From positions 1 through 21,830 of the forward strand of contig CACAEM010000008.1 of NCBI GenBank assembly GCA_902531455.1: a stretch of 21,830 bases of DNA, in the 5' to 3' direction. The position numbers were made by a program, and so were the translations under genes. The notes beneath the pieces were generated by a model. That model had not been told where the DNA came from, ran no database searches, and saw only the letters and a list, made by a program, of their open reading frames with translations. The DNA comes from an uncultured Pelagibacteraceae bacterium. Lineage in GTDB: Bacteria > Pseudomonadota > Alphaproteobacteria > Pelagibacterales > Pelagibacteraceae. Shown in pieces: positions 1-9,692 of this stretch; the first letter of the stretch is position 1, and each line of letters begins with the position of its first letter.

Positions 1-20
1 ATTTTTGTAAAGAAACTATA

Positions 21-1649
21 TTAGTTTAATTCCTTAGCTTGTTTTCTGAGTTCAAACTTTTGAATCTTTCCAGTGGATGTCTTTGGTAGCGGAGCAAACA
101 CAACCTTCTTAGGAAGTTTAAATCCAGCAAGAGTTTCTCGACAAAATTTAATAATTTCTTCCTCTGAGCTTGATTTTCCTTCGATTAATTCAACAAAAGC
201 ACAAGGTGTTTCGCCCCATTTTTCATCTGGTTTTGCTACAACAGCTGCAAGTGAAACAGCAGGATGTTTTGAAATCGTATTTTCTATCTCAATAGATGAA
301 ATATTTTCTCCTCCTGAAATTATAATATCTTTTGATCGGTCTTGTATTTTTATGTAACCACTTGGATGCGTTACAGCTAAGTCCCCGGAATGAAACCATC
401 CTCCATCCATTGATTTTTCTGTAGCTTCTTTGTCTTTAAAATAACCTTTCATTACAACATTTCCTCTAATCATTATCTCACCCATTGTTTTTCCATCATG
501 AGGAACGGGCTTCATGGTTTCAGGATCCATTACAATAACGCCTTCTGTATTGGGATACCTTACACCTTGTCTTGCTCTAATTTCATTTTGATTGTTTTGA
601 TCTAATTCATCCCATTCTTGATTCCATGCGCACTGCAAAATATGACCATAAGTTTCCGTTAGACCATATACATGCATTACTTCAAAGCCTAACTTTTGCA
701 TTTTTTCAAAAATTATACTAGGAGGAGGAGCGCCTGCTGTTAATACGTAGACCTTTCTTTTTAATTCTTTTTGCTGATCCTCAGGTGTATTAGCTAACAT
801 GTTTAAAACTATTGGCGCTCCACCAAAATGAGTAACTTCATATTTATCAATTAATTCAAATATCTTTTTTACATCAATATTTCTCAGACAAATTACTCGA
901 CCGTGAATCATTGACATTGTCCAAGGATAGCACCAGCCATTACAATGAAACATTGGTACTGTGTATAAAAAATTTAACTGATTAGGCATGTTCCATGCAA
1001 CCACACTTCCAGTTGCCATTAAATATGATCCTCTATGATGATAAACAACTCCTTTCGGATTACCAGTTGTGCCTGAAGTATAACCCAAAGCTATAGCTTG
1101 CCACTCATCTTTTGGCATTTTCCATTTAAAGTTTTCATCCCCAGAATTTAAAAATTCCTCATATTCCAAAGATCCAATACTTTTAGAGTCGGTTAAATTT
1201 GCGTCTTTATCATCAATATCTATTATTTTTATCTCTTGTTTAACATCTTCTAAAGCTTTTTTTACTACATCATGAAATTGTCTGTCTACAATTAGCACCT
1301 TTGCTTCACTGTGATTTAAAATATAACTAATTGTTTTTGAATCTAGTCTTGTATTAATTGCATTAATAACTGCTCCAACCATTGGTATTGAATAATGCGC
1401 TTCGAATATTTCAGGTGTGTTAAAAGCCAAAACAGATACCGTATCACCTGTTTTAATTCCCAATTTATTTAATGCACTAGCAAACTTAATACATCTTTTG
1501 TAAACTTCACTCCAAGTGTATTTCCTACTTTCATAAACTACTGCTTCGTAGTTTGGATAAATATCTTTTGCTCTTTCTAGAAATGATAAAGGGGTTAATG
1601 GAACATAATTGGCTTCGTTTTTATCCAAATTTGATTCATAAGGATTCAT
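21..1649 (-). CDS. dmdB: AMP-forming acyl-CoA synthetase, DmdB-like (3-methylmercaptopropionate-CoA ligase)
   Basis: A 542-residue ANL-superfamily enzyme that activates a carboxylic acid with ATP and CoA in the cytoplasm. Visible motifs: the phosphate loop TSGTTGNPKG at 191-200, YGLTET at 328-333, HSGDL at 420-424 (D423 would bind ribose), the hinge around RSKDIIISGGENIS at 438-451, and the catalytic lysine K528 in PKTSTGKIQ. The acyl-pocket motif MFHCNGW (H235, W239) resembles the His/Trp pair described for DmdB enzymes, and the length matches that family (about 540). The gene follows the acyl-CoA dehydrogenase by one base, so the two are surely co-translated and probably catalyse consecutive steps. 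The family also contains short/medium-chain fatty acyl-CoA ligases, so activity on methylmercaptopropionate is inferred. The ATG follows the upstream stop (TAG, then A, then ATG). Confidence 0.82.
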   Translation of the reverse strand: MNPYESNLDKNEANYVPLTPLSFLERAKDIYPNYEAVVYESRKYTWSEVYKRCIKFASALNKLGIKTGDTVSVLAFNTPEIFEAHYSIPMVGAVINAINTRLDSKTISYILNHSEAKVLIVDRQFHDVVKKALEDVKQEIKIIDIDDKDANLTDSKSIGSLEYEEFLNSGDENFKWKMPKDEWQAIALGYTSGTTGNPKGVVYHHRGSYLMATGSVVAWNMPNQLNFLYTVPMFHCNGWCYPWTMSMIHGRVICLRNIDVKKIFELIDKYEVTHFGGAPIVLNMLANTPEDQQKELKRKVYVLTAGAPPPSIIFEKMQKLGFEVMHVYGLTETYGHILQCAWNQEWDELDQNNQNEIRARQGVRYPNTEGVIVMDPETMKPVPHDGKTMGEIMIRGNVVMKGYFKDKEATEKSMDGGWFHSGDLAVTHPSGYIKIQDRSKDIIISGGENISSIEIENTISKHPAVSLAAVVAKPDEKWGETPCAFVELIEGKSSSEEEIIKFCRETLAGFKLPKKVVFAPLPKTSTGKIQKFELRKQAKELN

Positions 1650-1650
1650 T

Positions 1651-3414
1651 CTAATTGAATTTGTAATTCATAATATAATTACTTCCAGTTGTTGCAGTAA
1701 TATAATTACTTTCTATCCTAGGAAGCACTCTATTAAAGAAAAAGTTGGCAGTTTGGATTTTGTCTTCATAAAAATCTTTATTACTTTCATATTCTTTAAA
1801 GGAAACTTCTAGAACTTTTAACCAAGCATGCCCAGTTGCAACTAAACCTAGAACTTTTAAATAGTCATTACATGCTCCACTTGCATCTTCTGGAGAATTT
1901 TTTATCTTTTCCTTCATCCAATCAGTAAATTTTGATAAAATATCAATATGATAGTTAAGTTGTTTTACAAAAGGTTCGGCTTTTTTGTCAGTAATTTTAA
2001 TCTCGTCTTTAACCAAGTTTAGATAGTTTTCAATAATATCGCCATTTTTGTTGATTAATTTTCTGAAAACTAAGTCGGCAGCCTGAACTGAATTTGTTCC
2101 CTCATAAATAGGTGTAATTCTATTGTCTCTGTAGAATTGTTCAATACCTTGATCTTTCGTAAATCCATATCCTCCATGAATTTGCATTGCTTCACTTGTT
2201 ATTTCCATTGCATTGTCCGTGAAAAGTGATTTAACAACTGGAGTCATTAATGAAACAAGATCTGAGGCTTCTTGTTTTATTTTTTCATCAGAATGATTTA
2301 AGCTAACTTCAATTTGTTGAGATAGCCAGAAACTCAAGGCTCTTTGTCCCTCTATCATGGACTTCATGCTCAAAAGTGAACGTCTTATATCAACATGATC
2401 AATAATAAAATCTGCACCATTGTTAGATTTTGAATTAAATGCCTTACCTTGTTTTCTTTCTTTGGCATAAGTAAGGGAATTTTGGTATGCAATTTCAGAA
2501 ATGCCTAATCCTTGAATGCCAACAATAATTCGCTCCAAATTCATCATTGTGAACATAGAGTTAAGGCCTTTGTTTTTTGGTCCAATCATATAACCAACAG
2601 CATCATCAAAATTTAACACACATGTTGCAGATCCTTTAATACCCATTTTGTTTTCTATTGAACCTGTTGAAACTCCATTTCTTGGCCCAACTGATCCATC
2701 TTTATTTAAAACAAATTTTGGAACTAAAAATAAACTGATACCTTTTGTTCCTGCTGGAGAGTCTGTTGATCGAGCTAACACTAAATGAATAATGTTTTCT
2801 GTTAAATCTTGATCACCAGAAGTAATAAAAATTTTTTGACCACTAATTTTGTAAGTTCCATCATTTTGATCTACTGCTTTAGTTTTTAGAAGACCTAAAT
2901 CTGTTCCACATACTGGTTCTGTTAAACACATTGTGCCACTCCATTTACCTTCAACCATTTTAGGCAAATAAGTATTTTTTATTTCATCATCAGCATGCCT
3001 TAGCAAACAGTTATATGCTCCAATGGTTAATTCACTGTAAAGTTTAAAAGATAAGCTTGCAGATGATAACATTTCGTCAAAGAAAGTACTTACTGTTTTA
3101 GGCATTCCTTGACCACCATATTTCGGATCACAAGATAAAGAAATCCACCCATCCTCTATAAATTTTTGATAAGCTTCCTTATATCCTGGAGGTGTTCTAA
3201 CCACTCCATTTTCTAAAACCGCTGGCGTTTCATCTCCACTTTTTGCAAGAGGTAATATTAAGTTCTGAGTAATTTTTGCTGCTTCGTCTAAAATATCTTT
3301 AACTAGTTCTGTATTAACTTCTTTATATTTTTCAATTTCATTATATTTTTTATTGTTCCTCAATTTGTCGAAAAGGAACATCATATCATCTACAGGTGCA
3401 TTATAAGTTGGCAT
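1651..3414 (-). CDS. dmdC: Acyl-CoA dehydrogenase with C-terminal extension, DmdC-like (3-methylmercaptopropionyl-CoA dehydrogenase)
   Basis: A 587-residue flavoprotein of the long acyl-CoA dehydrogenase class (ordinary members have about 380-400). It has the N-terminal helical domain, a middle FAD-binding domain with MCLTEPVCGTDLG (162-174) and FITSGDQDL (196-204), the C-terminal helical domain with MQIHGGYGFTKD (410-421), and the catalytic base E438 in PIYEGTNS. The remaining residues, about 455-587, match the extra C-terminal domain typical of the DmdC type. Known DmdC oxidises methylmercaptopropionyl-CoA to methylthioacryloyl-CoA in DMSP demethylation. This gene lies 26 bases after leuB and 1 base before the DmdB-like ligase, which supports that pathway. 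Other acyl-CoA substrates cannot be excluded from sequence. The N-terminus (MPTYNAPVDD) matches the usual family start. Confidence 0.83.
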   Translation of the reverse strand: MPTYNAPVDDMMFLFDKLRNNKKYNEIEKYKEVNTELVKDILDEAAKITQNLILPLAKSGDETPAVLENGVVRTPPGYKEAYQKFIEDGWISLSCDPKYGGQGMPKTVSTFFDEMLSSASLSFKLYSELTIGAYNCLLRHADDEIKNTYLPKMVEGKWSGTMCLTEPVCGTDLGLLKTKAVDQNDGTYKISGQKIFITSGDQDLTENIIHLVLARSTDSPAGTKGISLFLVPKFVLNKDGSVGPRNGVSTGSIENKMGIKGSATCVLNFDDAVGYMIGPKNKGLNSMFTMMNLERIIVGIQGLGISEIAYQNSLTYAKERKQGKAFNSKSNNGADFIIDHVDIRRSLLSMKSMIEGQRALSFWLSQQIEVSLNHSDEKIKQEASDLVSLMTPVVKSLFTDNAMEITSEAMQIHGGYGFTKDQGIEQFYRDNRITPIYEGTNSVQAADLVFRKLINKNGDIIENYLNLVKDEIKITDKKAEPFVKQLNYHIDILSKFTDWMKEKIKNSPEDASGACNDYLKVLGLVATGHAWLKVLEVSFKEYESNKDFYEDKIQTANFFFNRVLPRIESNYITATTGSNYIMNYKFN

Positions 3415-3440
3415 AAATATACTTTAGAATAAATGTTTAA

Positions 3441-4547
3441 TTATTGCAATTTTGAAATTATCGCATCACCCATAACTGATGTTGATACTTCATTCATTCC
3501 CTTTGAAATAATGTCTTTAGTTCTAAGACCCTCATCAAGCACACCTTGAACAGCTTTTTCTAAACTATCTGCCTCTTTATCAAGATCTAGGGAATATCTT
3601 AAAGCCATTGCAAAACTAAGTATTGTTGCAATTGGATTGGCAATACCTTGACCTGCTATATCAGGTGCTGACCCATGAACTGGCTCATATAAAGATCTCA
3701 TATTACCGTTTTTATCTTTAGCTCCAAGAGACGCGGATGGCAAAAGTCCTAGAGAACCAGTCAACATTGCAGCCTCGTCCGATAACATATCACCAAAAAG
3801 ATTATCTGTTACTATCACATCAAATTGTTTAGGATTTCTAACTAACTGCATTGCACAATTGTCTGCTAGCATGTGTTTTAATTCTACATCACTATATTCT
3901 TTTTCATGAATTGCTTGAACTTCTTCTTTCCATAATTGGCCTGCCTCCATGACATTCGACTTTTCGCAGGAAGTAACTTTATTATTCCTTTTTCTAGCTA
4001 GATCAAATGCAACACGCGCTACTCTCTCTATTTCACTAGTAGTATATACATGAGTATTAATTCCTTTTCTTTCGCCATTATCAATTGGTTTTATCCCTCT
4101 AGGTTCACCAAAGTAAATCCCACCCGTTAATTCCCTAACAAAAAGAATATCTAAATTAGAGACAAATTCAGGCTTTAAACTTGAGGCATCAACAAGTTGT
4201 TTAAAACAAATTGCAGGTCTCAAATTTGCAAATAATTTTAATTCTTTTCTTAATTTTAATAGAGCTCTCTCTGGTTTTTTTGAAAAATCAATATTATCCC
4301 ATTTTGGTCCACCAACAGCACCTAATATTACTGCAGCGCTTTCTTGTGCCTTGTAAAAAGCTTCATCAGTTATTGGAGTTCCATGTTTATCATAAGCAGC
4401 ACCTCCAACCAAATCTTGGTCAATTTCAAAATCCAAGGATTTATTTGAGTTAAACCATTCAATTATTTTTTTGACTTCAGCAATTACCTCGGGTCCGATA
4501 CCATCCCCTGGTAATAATAAAATTTTTCTTTTTTTAATTTTAATCAT
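3441..4547 (-). CDS. leuB: 3-isopropylmalate dehydrogenase
   Basis: LeuB (368 residues, normal length) oxidises and decarboxylates (2R,3S)-3-isopropylmalate to 2-oxoisocaproate with NAD+, the third committed step of leucine synthesis, in the cytoplasm. The N-terminus carries the beta-strand/turn motif [12 protein letters not shown]. The substrate-binding NLRPA is present, as is the isocitrate/isopropylmalate dehydrogenase signature ([14 protein letters not shown], then [13 protein letters not shown]), followed by the NAD-binding [19 protein letters not shown]. The start ATG lies inside the last codons of leuD (an 8-base overlap, ATGATTAA), which implies translational coupling. Confidence 0.97.
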   Translation of the reverse strand: MIKIKKRKILLLPGDGIGPEVIAEVKKIIEWFNSNKSLDFEIDQDLVGGAAYDKHGTPITDEAFYKAQESAAVILGAVGGPKWDNIDFSKKPERALLKLRKELKLFANLRPAICFKQLVDASSLKPEFVSNLDILFVRELTGGIYFGEPRGIKPIDNGERKGINTHVYTTSEIERVARVAFDLARKRNNKVTSCEKSNVMEAGQLWKEEVQAIHEKEYSDVELKHMLADNCAMQLVRNPKQFDVIVTDNLFGDMLSDEAAMLTGSLGLLPSASLGAKDKNGNMRSLYEPVHGSAPDIAGQGIANPIATILSFAMALRYSLDLDKEADSLEKAVQGVLDEGLRTKDIISKGMNEVSTSVMGDAIISKLQ

Positions 4548-5145
4548 TAAATATCCAAGGTTTTGCCTCTTTAATCTTATTTTCGTATGAAACTATTTTT
4601 TCAGATTTTTCTAGTGATAAAGCAATGTCATCTAATCCCTCAATTAGACATTTTTTCTTAAATTGATCTATTTCAAATTTAATTTCTTTGTTACCAAAAA
4701 TGATTGTTTGCTCAGGTAAATTTACAGAAATTTCCTCTTTTCTATTCGAGTACTCTGAAATTTCTTTGATTTGATCCTCTGAAATTGTAATTGGGAGAAT
4801 CCCGTTTTTAAAACAGTTATTATAAAATATATCTGCATAACTTGAACTAATTACACAAGTTATTCCAAAATCCATTAAAGCCCAGGGAGCATGTTCTCTA
4901 GAAGAGCCACATCCAAAATTCTTTCCTGCAATTAAAATTTTAGAATTATTATATGGACTATTATTTAAAATAAAGTCATCTATCTCTTTACCACTTTGGT
5001 CATATCTCATTTCAAAAAATAAATTTTTTCCTAGTCCAGTTCTTTTTATAGTTTTTAAAAATTGTTTAGGAATTATCATGTCTGTATCTATATTAACAAT
5101 AGGTAAATAAGCTGGAACACTTTTTATTGAAATAAATTTATTCAT
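4540..5145 (-). CDS. leuD: 3-isopropylmalate dehydratase small subunit
   Basis: LeuD (201 residues, typical) is the swivel-domain subunit that pairs with LeuC to isomerise 2- to 3-isopropylmalate. The small-subunit signature [17 protein letters not shown] is intact, and the N-terminus carries the expected D-T-D-x-I-I-P motif. The start codon directly abuts the leuC stop codon with no intervening base, and the end overlaps leuB by 8 bases, so stoichiometric coupled expression of the three leu genes is likely. Confidence 0.97.
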   Translation of the reverse strand: MNKFISIKSVPAYLPIVNIDTDMIIPKQFLKTIKRTGLGKNLFFEMRYDQSGKEIDDFILNNSPYNNSKILIAGKNFGCGSSREHAPWALMDFGITCVISSSYADIFYNNCFKNGILPITISEDQIKEISEYSNRKEEISVNLPEQTIIFGNKEIKFEIDQFKKKCLIEGLDDIALSLEKSEKIVSYENKIKEAKPWIFND

Positions 5146-6549
5146 TTAATTTTGGTATTTTCTAACATCATCTAAGTTTCCAGAAATAGCAGCTGCTGCA
5201 GCCATTGCTGGACTAACTAAATGTGTTCTACCACCTCTTCCCTGTCTACCCTCAAAATTTCTATTAGAGGTAGATGCACATCTTTCTTCAGGTTTAAGCT
5301 TGTCCGCATTCATTGCTAGACACATTGAACAGCCAGGCTCTCTCCATTCAAAGCCTGATTGTAAAAATATTTTATCTAGACCCTCTTGCTCTGCTTGTTC
5401 TTTAACTAAACCAGAACCTGGAACAATCATTGCATGCACATGTGATGCAACTTTTTTATCTTTTAAAATTTTAGCTGCCTGTCTGATATCCTCTATTCTC
5501 CCGTTAGTGCAGCTTCCTATAAAAACTTTATCAATCTTAATATCTTGAATGTTTGTATTTGGTTTTAATCCCATATAATTTAGTGATCTATTTATTGAAT
5601 TTTTTCTATCTGGGTCAGTTTCATTTTCAGGATTAGGAACTTTACCATCTATTTCAACTACATCCTGAGGAGATGTTCCCCAAGTTACCATTGGTTTAAT
5701 TTGAGATCCATCTAACGTTAATTCTTTATCAAAGTTTGCATCCTTATCAGATTTTAATGTATGCCAATATTCTAAAGCTTTTTCCCAGTTTTCTCCTTTT
5801 GGTGACATTGGTTTACCTTTTAAATATTGAAATATTTTTTCATCTGGTTGAATTAATCCTGCTCTTGCCCCACCTTCAATTGTCATGTTGCAAATCGTCA
5901 TTCTTTGTTCAACACTTAGATTAGATATTAGATTACCAGCATACTCAATCACATAACCAGTACCACCAGCTGTTCCTATTTTTCCAATTATCTGCAAGAT
6001 GACATCCTTTGATGTTACGCCAATAGGTAATGAACCATTTACGCTAATTCTAAAGTTTTTAGATTTTTTCTGAACTAAAGTTTGTGTTGCTAAAACGTGT
6101 TCTACTTCTGAAGTTCCGATACCAAAAGCTAAAGCTCCAAATGCTCCATGAGTTGCAGTATGACTATCACCACAAACAATAATATTTCCAGGCTGTGTAA
6201 AACCTTGTTCAGGTCCTATGATATGGACAATGCCTTGTCTTTTATCATCCATACCAAATATCTCGACACCAAATTCCTTACAGTTTTTGTTCAAAGTTTC
6301 AACTTGAATTCTCGAGTCTTCATCTTCAATACCTTTTGACCTATCAGTTGTTGGAACATTATGATCTGCAACTGCAAGAGTTAATTTAGGATGTCTTACT
6401 TTTCTATTTGAATTTCTTAAGCCTTCAAATGCTTGAGGGCTTGTAACTTCATGAATTAAATGTCTATCTACAAATAAAAGTGATGTACCATCAGGTTGTT
6501 CATCAACAAGATGTTCGTTCCAAATTTTATCGTAAGTTGTAAAAGGCAT
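5146..6549 (-). CDS. leuC: 3-isopropylmalate dehydratase large subunit
   Basis: LeuC (467 residues, typical) is the aconitase-family subunit that carries the 4Fe-4S cluster. All three cluster cysteines are visible: C347 in [14 protein letters not shown], and C407 and C410 in [10 protein letters not shown]. The active-site [11 protein letters not shown] (126-136) and the C-terminal [19 protein letters not shown] are also intact. It starts 11 bases after the rplS stop, so no separate leucine-attenuation leader fits between them. Expression is therefore probably driven from the ffh/rpsP side, unusual for a leucine operon but compatible with a streamlined genome. Confidence 0.97.
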   Translation of the reverse strand: MPFTTYDKIWNEHLVDEQPDGTSLLFVDRHLIHEVTSPQAFEGLRNSNRKVRHPKLTLAVADHNVPTTDRSKGIEDEDSRIQVETLNKNCKEFGVEIFGMDDKRQGIVHIIGPEQGFTQPGNIIVCGDSHTATHGAFGALAFGIGTSEVEHVLATQTLVQKKSKNFRISVNGSLPIGVTSKDVILQIIGKIGTAGGTGYVIEYAGNLISNLSVEQRMTICNMTIEGGARAGLIQPDEKIFQYLKGKPMSPKGENWEKALEYWHTLKSDKDANFDKELTLDGSQIKPMVTWGTSPQDVVEIDGKVPNPENETDPDRKNSINRSLNYMGLKPNTNIQDIKIDKVFIGSCTNGRIEDIRQAAKILKDKKVASHVHAMIVPGSGLVKEQAEQEGLDKIFLQSGFEWREPGCSMCLAMNADKLKPEERCASTSNRNFEGRQGRGGRTHLVSPAMAAAAAISGNLDDVRKYQN

Positions 6550-6560
6550 TTAGAAAAAAA

Positions 6561-7130
6561 TTATTTTTTCTGTTCTTGATTTTCTTTCAGTTCTTCAGTT
6601 TTCGCAGTTTCTGCTTTAACTTCTTCTTTTGTAGCTTCTGCTTTAACTTCCTCTTTTGGAGCTTCTGATTTAACTTCTTCTTTTGGAGCTTCTGTTTGAG
6701 GATCAGTTGATGGCATTACGTTTTCCTCAGTAACTTCATTAATTTTAGTTTCTAAATCAATACCAATCGTCTTCTTAATCTTTTCAGCTATTCTAGCAGA
6801 TTTACCAGTTCTATCTCTTAGATAGTATAATTTTGCTCTTCTTACTTTTCCTGATCTTACAACTTTTATTGTATCTACAATTGGGCTATATAATGCAAAA
6901 GTTCTTTCTACTCCCTCACCAAAAGAAATTTTTCTAACAGTAAAAGATGAATTGATGTCTCTACTCTTTTTTGCGATACATACACCTTCAAAATATTGAA
7001 TTCTGTCTCTTTTACCCTCTGTTATCCTAACCCCAACTTTAACGATGTCTCCAGGGAAAAAATCAGGATGTTTTCTTTCAGAAATAATCTTGTTTAAATT
7101 TGATCTGTTTATTTCTTCAATATTTTTCAT
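6561..7130 (-). CDS. rplS: 50S ribosomal protein L19 with charged C-terminal repeat tail
   Basis: Ribosomal protein L19 sits at the 30S-50S interface. Residues 1 to about 120 contain the whole conserved fold, including [29 protein letters not shown] and [19 protein letters not shown]. Bacterial L19 is usually about 115-130 residues; this one has 189, because about 70 residues of low-complexity Ala/Glu/Lys/Pro sequence follow the core. The tail repeats a unit close to EAPKEEVK and resembles the tail of S16 two genes upstream. The start ATG follows the trmD stop by one base (TAA, A, ATG), so translation is likely coupled. Confidence 0.95.
   Translation of the reverse strand: MKNIEEINRSNLNKIISERKHPDFFPGDIVKVGVRITEGKRDRIQYFEGVCIAKKSRDINSSFTVRKISFGEGVERTFALYSPIVDTIKVVRSGKVRRAKLYYLRDRTGKSARIAEKIKKTIGIDLETKINEVTEENVMPSTDPQTEAPKEEVKSEAPKEEVKAEATKEEVKAETAKTEELKENQEQKK
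6564..6695 (-). repeat. Tandem [12 protein letters not shown] repeats encoding the L19 tail
   Basis: Imperfect tandem units of about 8-10 codons (E-A-P-K-E-E-V-K and variants) fill the last 40-odd codons of rplS. An 18-base stretch at 6669-6686 is identical to 7919-7936 in the rpsP tail, in the same orientation. Confidence 0.8.
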
Positions 7131-7131
7131 T

Positions 7132-7815
7132 TTAATTTTTCTTATATTTTTGCCACAAGTCTGGTCTTCGGTCGCGTGTTATAGCCTCAGATTGGGATAA
7201 ACGCCAGTCTTTAATTTTGGCATGATCACCTGAAATTAGCACATTTGGGACCTTTTTTTCCTCCCAAACTTGAGGTTTTGTGAATTGCGGATATTCAAGA
7301 AGGCCATTCTCAAAACTCTCATCTCTTGAGGAATTAATATTACCTAGAATTCCTGGAATAAATCTTAGAATAGAGTCTGTTACAACAAATGCAGCAACTT
7401 CACCCCCTGACAATATAAAGTCACCAATGCTGATCTCTTCAATATCTCTACTTTCTAGTATTCTCTCATCTACTCCTTCGAAGTGTCCACAAATTAGATT
7501 GATTGTTTTTTCATTCGAAAACTCCCTTGCAAGTTTAGAATTAAATACTTTTCCTCTTGGACTTAAATAGAGGGTTTTTTCTTTAGCCTTGATATTTGCA
7601 TCTAATGAATTTGCCAATACATCTGCTTTCATAATCATTCCATTTCCTCCACCATAAGGAGTGTCGTCAACAGTTTTATGTTTATCTAAAGCATAATCTC
7701 TTATGTTTACTGTTTCTAAATCCCATTCTTTTCCTTTTGACTTTCCAAAAAGGCCTTTGCTCAAATAACCAGGAAAATATTCAGGATACAACGTAAATAC
7801 TCTTGACAAAAACAT
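7132..7815 (-). CDS. trmD: tRNA (guanine-N1-)-methyltransferase (G37)
   Basis: TrmD (227 residues from this start) transfers a methyl group from SAM to N1 of G37 in tRNAs with G at position 36, preventing +1 frameshifting. It is a SPOUT knotted-fold enzyme. Visible: N-terminal [23 protein letters not shown], the cofactor knot [13 protein letters not shown] and [14 protein letters not shown], and the C-terminal [10 protein letters not shown]. The open frame continues upstream through the rpsP tail because the repeats are open in other frames. The true start is the ATG at 7815, four bases after the rpsP stop, since [12 protein letters not shown] matches the family N-terminus and the upstream residues are a K/Q-rich frame shadow. 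Confidence 0.95.
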   Translation of the reverse strand: MFLSRVFTLYPEYFPGYLSKGLFGKSKGKEWDLETVNIRDYALDKHKTVDDTPYGGGNGMIMKADVLANSLDANIKAKEKTLYLSPRGKVFNSKLAREFSNEKTINLICGHFEGVDERILESRDIEEISIGDFILSGGEVAAFVVTDSILRFIPGILGNINSSRDESFENGLLEYPQFTKPQVWEEKKVPNVLISGDHAKIKDWRLSQSEAITRDRRPDLWQKYKKN

Positions 7816-7819
7816 TATT

Positions 7820-8305
7820 CTATTTAGCTTCTTCCTTCGTAGCTTCTGTTTTAGCTTCTTCTTTTGGTGCCTCTGCTTTTGGCTCTTCTGTTTTAGCTTC
7901 TTCCTTTGGAGCTTCTGTTTTAACTTCTTCTTTTGGTGCCTCTTGTTTTGGTGCTTCTGTTTTAGGAGCATCTGCTTTAGCTTCGCCACCCTCTTCAGTT
8001 TTCTTTCTATCTTTTTTTGGAATTGCTTTTTGAGGATTATTACCTTTTGCTGGCATAGGCATAATCTCATTTTCTCCTAATAATCTTGCAACCCTAGTTG
8101 TTGGTTGTGCCCCTTGACCAAGCCAATACTTAACTCTCTCAACATCTAATCCCATTCTTTCTTTTTTTTCTCTCGGAATTAGAGGATTAAAAAAACCTAA
8201 TTTTTCTATAAACCTTCCATCTCTTGGAAATCTACTATCAGCAACCACTATCTTATAAACTGGTCTCTTCTTAGTTCCTCCCATTGATAAACGCATTTTT
8301 AACAT
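7820..8305 (-). CDS. rpsP: 30S ribosomal protein S16 with charged C-terminal repeat tail
   Basis: Ribosomal protein S16 is an early 30S assembly protein. Residues 1 to about 82 match the whole family: [36 protein letters not shown] and the [12 protein letters not shown] segment. The protein has 161 residues against a usual 80-90. Most of the excess, from about residue 103, is a Lys/Glu/Ala/Pro repeat tail with units such as EAPKEEAKT, similar to that of L19. A clear Shine-Dalgarno AGGAG lies five bases before the ATG and supports this start. The gene follows ffh by 12 bases. Confidence 0.95.
   Translation of the reverse strand: MLKMRLSMGGTKKRPVYKIVVADSRFPRDGRFIEKLGFFNPLIPREKKERMGLDVERVKYWLGQGAQPTTRVARLLGENEIMPMPAKGNNPQKAIPKKDRKKTEEGGEAKADAPKTEAPKQEAPKEEVKTEAPKEEAKTEEPKAEAPKEEAKTEATKEEAK
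7823..7999 (-). repeat. Tandem [12 protein letters not shown] repeats encoding the S16 tail
   Basis: Imperfect tandem repeats of about 8-10 codons (E-A-P-K-E-E-[AV]-K-T) encode the last 59 residues of S16. They keep other frames open, giving spurious ORFs on both strands. They share short identical blocks with the rplS tail on the other side of trmD. Confidence 0.8.
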
Positions 8306-8310
8306 TTGTT

Positions 8311-8315
8311 CTCCT
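8311..8315 (-). promoter_or_regulatory. Shine-Dalgarno site of rpsP
   Basis: AGGAG on the minus strand, five bases upstream of the rpsP ATG. It is one of the few strong ribosome-binding sites in a window where most genes show weak or no SD, and suggests strong translation of S16. Confidence 0.7.
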
Positions 8316-8317
8316 AT

Positions 8318-9676
8318 TTATTTTAATTGATTAAAAAGTTCTGGTGGTATGCCTTTATCCAACATCCCTTTTGTATTTCCTTTAGACATTTTTTTCATCA
8401 TTTCTGACATCATCTTAAACTGCTTAAGCAATTTATTGATAGTGGCTACGTCTGTTCCTGAGCCATTAGCAATTCTTTTTTTTCTAGAACCATCAATAAT
8501 CTTAGGGTTTTCACGCTCTTTTTTAGTCATTGATAATATTACTGCTTCGTTTTGAGTAATTATTTTTTCATCCACTCCTGCTTGGTCCATTTGAGATTTA
8601 ACTTTTGAAACACCGGGTAAAAAAGACATTATACCTTCAATACCACCCATTTTTTTCATTTGTCTTAGCTGAGTAAGATAATCCTCTAAAGAGAATTGAC
8701 CTTTTTTTAATTTTTCCTCTGTTTTTTTTAATTTTTCTTCATCTAGATCTACTGCAGCCTTTTCAACAAGGGAAACAATATCTCCCATACCTAAAATTCT
8801 ATTGGCAATTCTGTCTGGGTGAAAAACTTCAAAATTTTCTATCTTCTCACCAACTCCTAAAAATTTAATTGGAACACCTGCAACATATTTCATACTTAAA
8901 GCCGCTCCACCTCTTCCATCACCATCTGATCTTGTAAGAATAATACCTGTCAGATTTACAGTACTTTTAAATTCTTTGGCTACATTAGCTGCTACTTGGC
9001 CAGTTAAAGAATCTGCAACAAGAATTGTTTCTGTCGGGTTTATAATACTTTCAATTTGTTTAATCTCACTCATCATTTGTAAATCAATCTGAGTTCTTCC
9101 AGCTGTATCAAATAAAATTACATCTGCTCCATTAAGATTAGCAGCACTAATCGCTCTTCTACAAATATCTGCAGGAAGTTGGTCTTTGATGACTGGAAGC
9201 GTTAGTATATTATTTTGCTCACCCAAAAGTCTTAGTTGCTCTTGTGCGGCAGGTCTGTAAACGTCTAGACTAGCCATCATAACTTTTTTCTTTTTGTTAG
9301 CCTCTAAAAATCTTGCTAACTTAGCTGTAGTTGTAGTTTTTCCAGAACCCTGTAAACCAACTAACATCACTGCAACAGGAGGAACTGCATTTAATTCAAT
9401 ATCAGAATTTTTATCCCCCAAGAAAGAAATTAACTCATCGTTAACAACTTTAACTACCATCTGTCCAGGTGAAGTAGATCTGACGATCTCTTGACCAAGA
9501 GCTTTAGGTTTCACTCTATTTATAAATTCTTTTACAACTTCTAAAGATACATCCGCTTCTAGTAGAGCAAGCCTAATCTCTCTTAAACCCTCATCTACTT
9601 GCTTTTCATCAAGCGAAGGTGCCTTTTTTAAAGAAGAAAATATTTCTTCAAATTTATTTGTTAAATTTTCAAACAT
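8318..9676 (-). CDS. ffh: Signal recognition particle GTPase Ffh (SRP54)
   Basis: Ffh (452 residues from this start) binds 4.5S RNA and the signal sequences of nascent membrane proteins, then docks with FtsY. It has an N domain (1-90), a G domain with P-loop GLQGSGKTTTTAKLA, DVYRPAAQEQL, DTAGR and TRSDGDGRGGA (the alphaproteobacterial form of the usual TKLDGDARGGA), then a methionine-rich M domain with the RNA-binding IANGSGTD and the run MMSEMMKKMSKG. An upstream ATG at 9700 would add eight residues, but MFENLTNKFEEIF is the family N-terminus, so 9676 is chosen. This is the first gene of the long leftward directon. Its leader is the structured element at 9693-9785, if that is transcribed on this strand. 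Confidence 0.96.
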   Translation of the reverse strand: MFENLTNKFEEIFSSLKKAPSLDEKQVDEGLREIRLALLEADVSLEVVKEFINRVKPKALGQEIVRSTSPGQMVVKVVNDELISFLGDKNSDIELNAVPPVAVMLVGLQGSGKTTTTAKLARFLEANKKKKVMMASLDVYRPAAQEQLRLLGEQNNILTLPVIKDQLPADICRRAISAANLNGADVILFDTAGRTQIDLQMMSEIKQIESIINPTETILVADSLTGQVAANVAKEFKSTVNLTGIILTRSDGDGRGGAALSMKYVAGVPIKFLGVGEKIENFEVFHPDRIANRILGMGDIVSLVEKAAVDLDEEKLKKTEEKLKKGQFSLEDYLTQLRQMKKMGGIEGIMSFLPGVSKVKSQMDQAGVDEKIITQNEAVILSMTKKERENPKIIDGSRKKRIANGSGTDVATINKLLKQFKMMSEMMKKMSKGNTKGMLDKGIPPELFNQLK

Positions 9677-9692
9677 AATCACATCCAGCAAG

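Noticed and set aside
73..357. Plus-strand ORF inside the acyl-CoA synthetase gene
   Set aside because: It is antisense to well-conserved coding sequence and gives no recognisable protein; other short antisense ORFs were dropped for the same reason.
7823..7999. CRISPR array in the repeats of the S16 and L19 tails
   Set aside because: Units are in-frame, imperfect, contiguous codon repeats without unique spacers.
7816..8070. N-terminal extension of TrmD through the rpsP tail
   Set aside because: It is K/Q-rich frame-shadow sequence caused by the repeats; TrmD homology starts at the Met at 7815, just after the rpsP stop.
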